Positions 62,601 through 64,000 of a stretch of 64,000 bases of DNA are shown here, piece by piece (the first letter of the stretch is position 1; each line of letters starts with the position of its first letter). The position numbers and the translations under genes are program-made. Below the pieces are notes generated by a model. That model was not told the DNA's origin. It saw only the letters and a program-made list of their open reading frames with translations, and did not search any database. This DNA comes from Mansonella perstans (taxonomy: Eukaryota; Nematoda; Chromadorea; Rhabditida; Onchocercidae), in the NCBI GenBank assembly GCA_037074765.1, contig JBAMDO010000025.1, positions 310,001-374,000 of the forward strand. Reading direction: 5' to 3'.

Positions 62601-64000
62601 ACAAACCTTTATCAAAATCCTAGTGTCCCAGTCAAACAACAGAGGATATTCTATCGCCTTTAACTTCTATCGGATATTCTATCGCTTTAATCTTCTTTAA
62701 GGTACAGGAGGAGAAGAAGCGGCATTATTTGCAGCAATGTTATTCCGCATGTACCAAACATGGATAAAACGAAAAAAATTTTCCGAAAAATTTTTTGGTG
62801 GGCGAGATAAGGTATCTACAATTTAATCGTAAGTAGCATGATCAGCAAAAGTAAAATTAAAGAACTTTGATAACAAATAGACCTAATTCCGTTAAATCAA
62901 AATTTGACAAAATAAGCATCTACAATACAAAGCCAGAAAAAAATTCTCAAAGAAAAGATGATGCACTTCGAAATGAATATTGATCTTCTCGAAACAATTA
63001 ACGACAAATGATTGGAATATATAATCGCAGCCCAATAGAAGATAAAGGAGTAAGACAAATACGTAAAGATGGTCAACGACAATCAAAGTGTTTTGAAATT
63101 GATTAGTCAGCATCCAGTTTAAAGTAAAACAAAGAACCAACCTAGCGGAGGGAATCTTATCAAGTAACCTATCGCGACAGTAAATTTATCCCGACTGTCA
63201 CTGTCAGGAGAAACCGAAAAAATTGCATTACAAAATTATTCGGCTCTAAGACAGTTTTTACATTTGCGATTCTTTCCGTGTGTCAGAAGATTTGTCTCAA
63301 GTTGTCACAAATTGATTATCTTGTTTTCCAAATTTTGTATATTTGGTGACAGAAGTAAGATGGAAAAATGCCACTTTTTGGTTATTATTCTATTGTAAAC
63401 ATCTAAGCTTCTGCGTCCTCCTTTATAATTGTCTCATCCTGTGATCCGTATTTATGAATATTATCACAAATCGTAAAATTCTTTGTTTTTAATACGCTAA
63501 TCCTTCAACTTAATATATTCTTTTACTGATGCTCATTGCTCGTAATCTGATTCCTTATAAGCAAATTTATTATAGAAGTAGGATCTCTCAATTATTCACT
63601 GTTGTTAGTTTTTACAACAACAAAGTTCTCCCAATTGTGCTGTTGTTACAAACAAATTATCGCTTTTTATTACAAAACAACTCTTCTTACTACAATCCAA
63701 AGCTTTCAGCAACCTATTTCAATTATTATACCCACTCATTACTTCAAAACGAGACTCCTTTTTCCGACAGCCATTGCCAATGCATAGTGGTGATCCCAAA
63801 ACTTGGAGGAAGTTTTGCAGCAATTTCAACGCTGCAGTAACTGTTGATTCCAGACGTCAGAAATTAAATTAATTTATCATTTGTTTAGGGATAAAGTATC
63901 GAAAAACTATAGAGTTGTAAAAGAAATATTTTTAGAAAGATTTCGGAGAACTGTCTACCATTAGAAATTCGCTTTACTACTAGCTAAGTTCTATAAGAGA
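62601..64000. other. Right end, no supported gene
   Basis: Mixed AT-rich sequence. A hydrophobic minus-strand frame at 62892-63140 might be a further decayed mitochondrial piece, but shows no motif I can name. A plus-strand ORF of 103 codons at 63529-63840 is rich in Tyr, Ser and Asn without recognisable features. A short duplication, TTCTATCG with flanks, occurs near 62650 and 62680. Confidence 0.4.

Noticed and set aside
62892..63140. Hydrophobic minus-strand ORF as a further mitochondrial gene piece
   Set aside because: Its hydrophobicity resembles ND proteins, but no conserved block could be named, so it is mentioned only in the description of the right end.
63529..63840. Plus-strand ORF of 103 codons
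   Set aside because: Tyr/Ser/Asn-rich composition expected of AT-rich DNA, no motif, no splice context.
1..64000. tRNA genes, rRNA, spliced-leader RNA genes and CRISPR arrays
   Set aside because: No tRNA B-box with a matching cloverleaf, no spliced-leader sequence and no spacer-repeat array were seen by eye.

Overview
This window looks like nuclear DNA of a parasitic nematode, most likely of the filarial/spirurid group. It is very AT-rich, genes are split into many short exons, and intron acceptors are mostly of the nematode TTTTCAG type. The protein sequences match conserved animal genes, including a nematode-type amyloid precursor-like protein. A decayed mitochondrial insert near the right end reads as cox1 in the invertebrate mitochondrial code with filarial-like wording. 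The organism assignment is an inference; the gene identities below come from conserved motifs read exon by exon.

Layout. Positions 1220-5233 (minus) hold a complete 14-exon gene for CNOT11, a CCR4-NOT deadenylase subunit. Positions 5234-12016 hold no gene I can support. Positions 12017-14822 (minus) hold an RBM15/Spenito-type RNA-binding protein with three RRMs and a SPOC domain in seven exons. Positions 15946-16407 hold an unrecognised minus-strand ORF. Positions 16919-18289 (minus) hold a three-exon NK-2 class homeobox gene. Positions 20159-22635 and 22916-27086 (both minus) hold RRP8, a nucleolar methyltransferase, and NOG1, a nucleolar GTPase. They lie 280 bp apart with NOG1 upstream, so they are a good candidate for a nematode operon devoted to ribosome biogenesis.

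The plus strand from 30959 to 38836 holds an unrecognised Ser/Arg-rich gene that ends in a short coiled coil. Positions 39000-52600 are mostly AT-rich non-coding DNA with microsatellites, a 24-bp minisatellite and long A or T runs. Positions 52616-59986 (plus) hold a complete 18-exon apl-1 gene encoding 725 residues, with signal peptide, 12-cysteine E1 domain, acidic region, E2 domain, transmembrane segment and YENPTY tail. Positions 61480-62600 hold the nuclear copy of mitochondrial cox1 plus an ND5-like piece.

Most unusual points: a GC-AG intron in NOG1 that the reading frame requires, with a second possible one in RBM15; three places in the RRP8-NOG1 pair where exactly one base appears to be missing; the mitochondrial insert; an orphan well-spliced exon at 49577-49660; and an unexplained GC-rich patch beside the mitochondrial insert. 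I did not find a clearly new biological system; the closest candidates are the Ser/Arg-rich gene and the NOG1-RRP8 operon.
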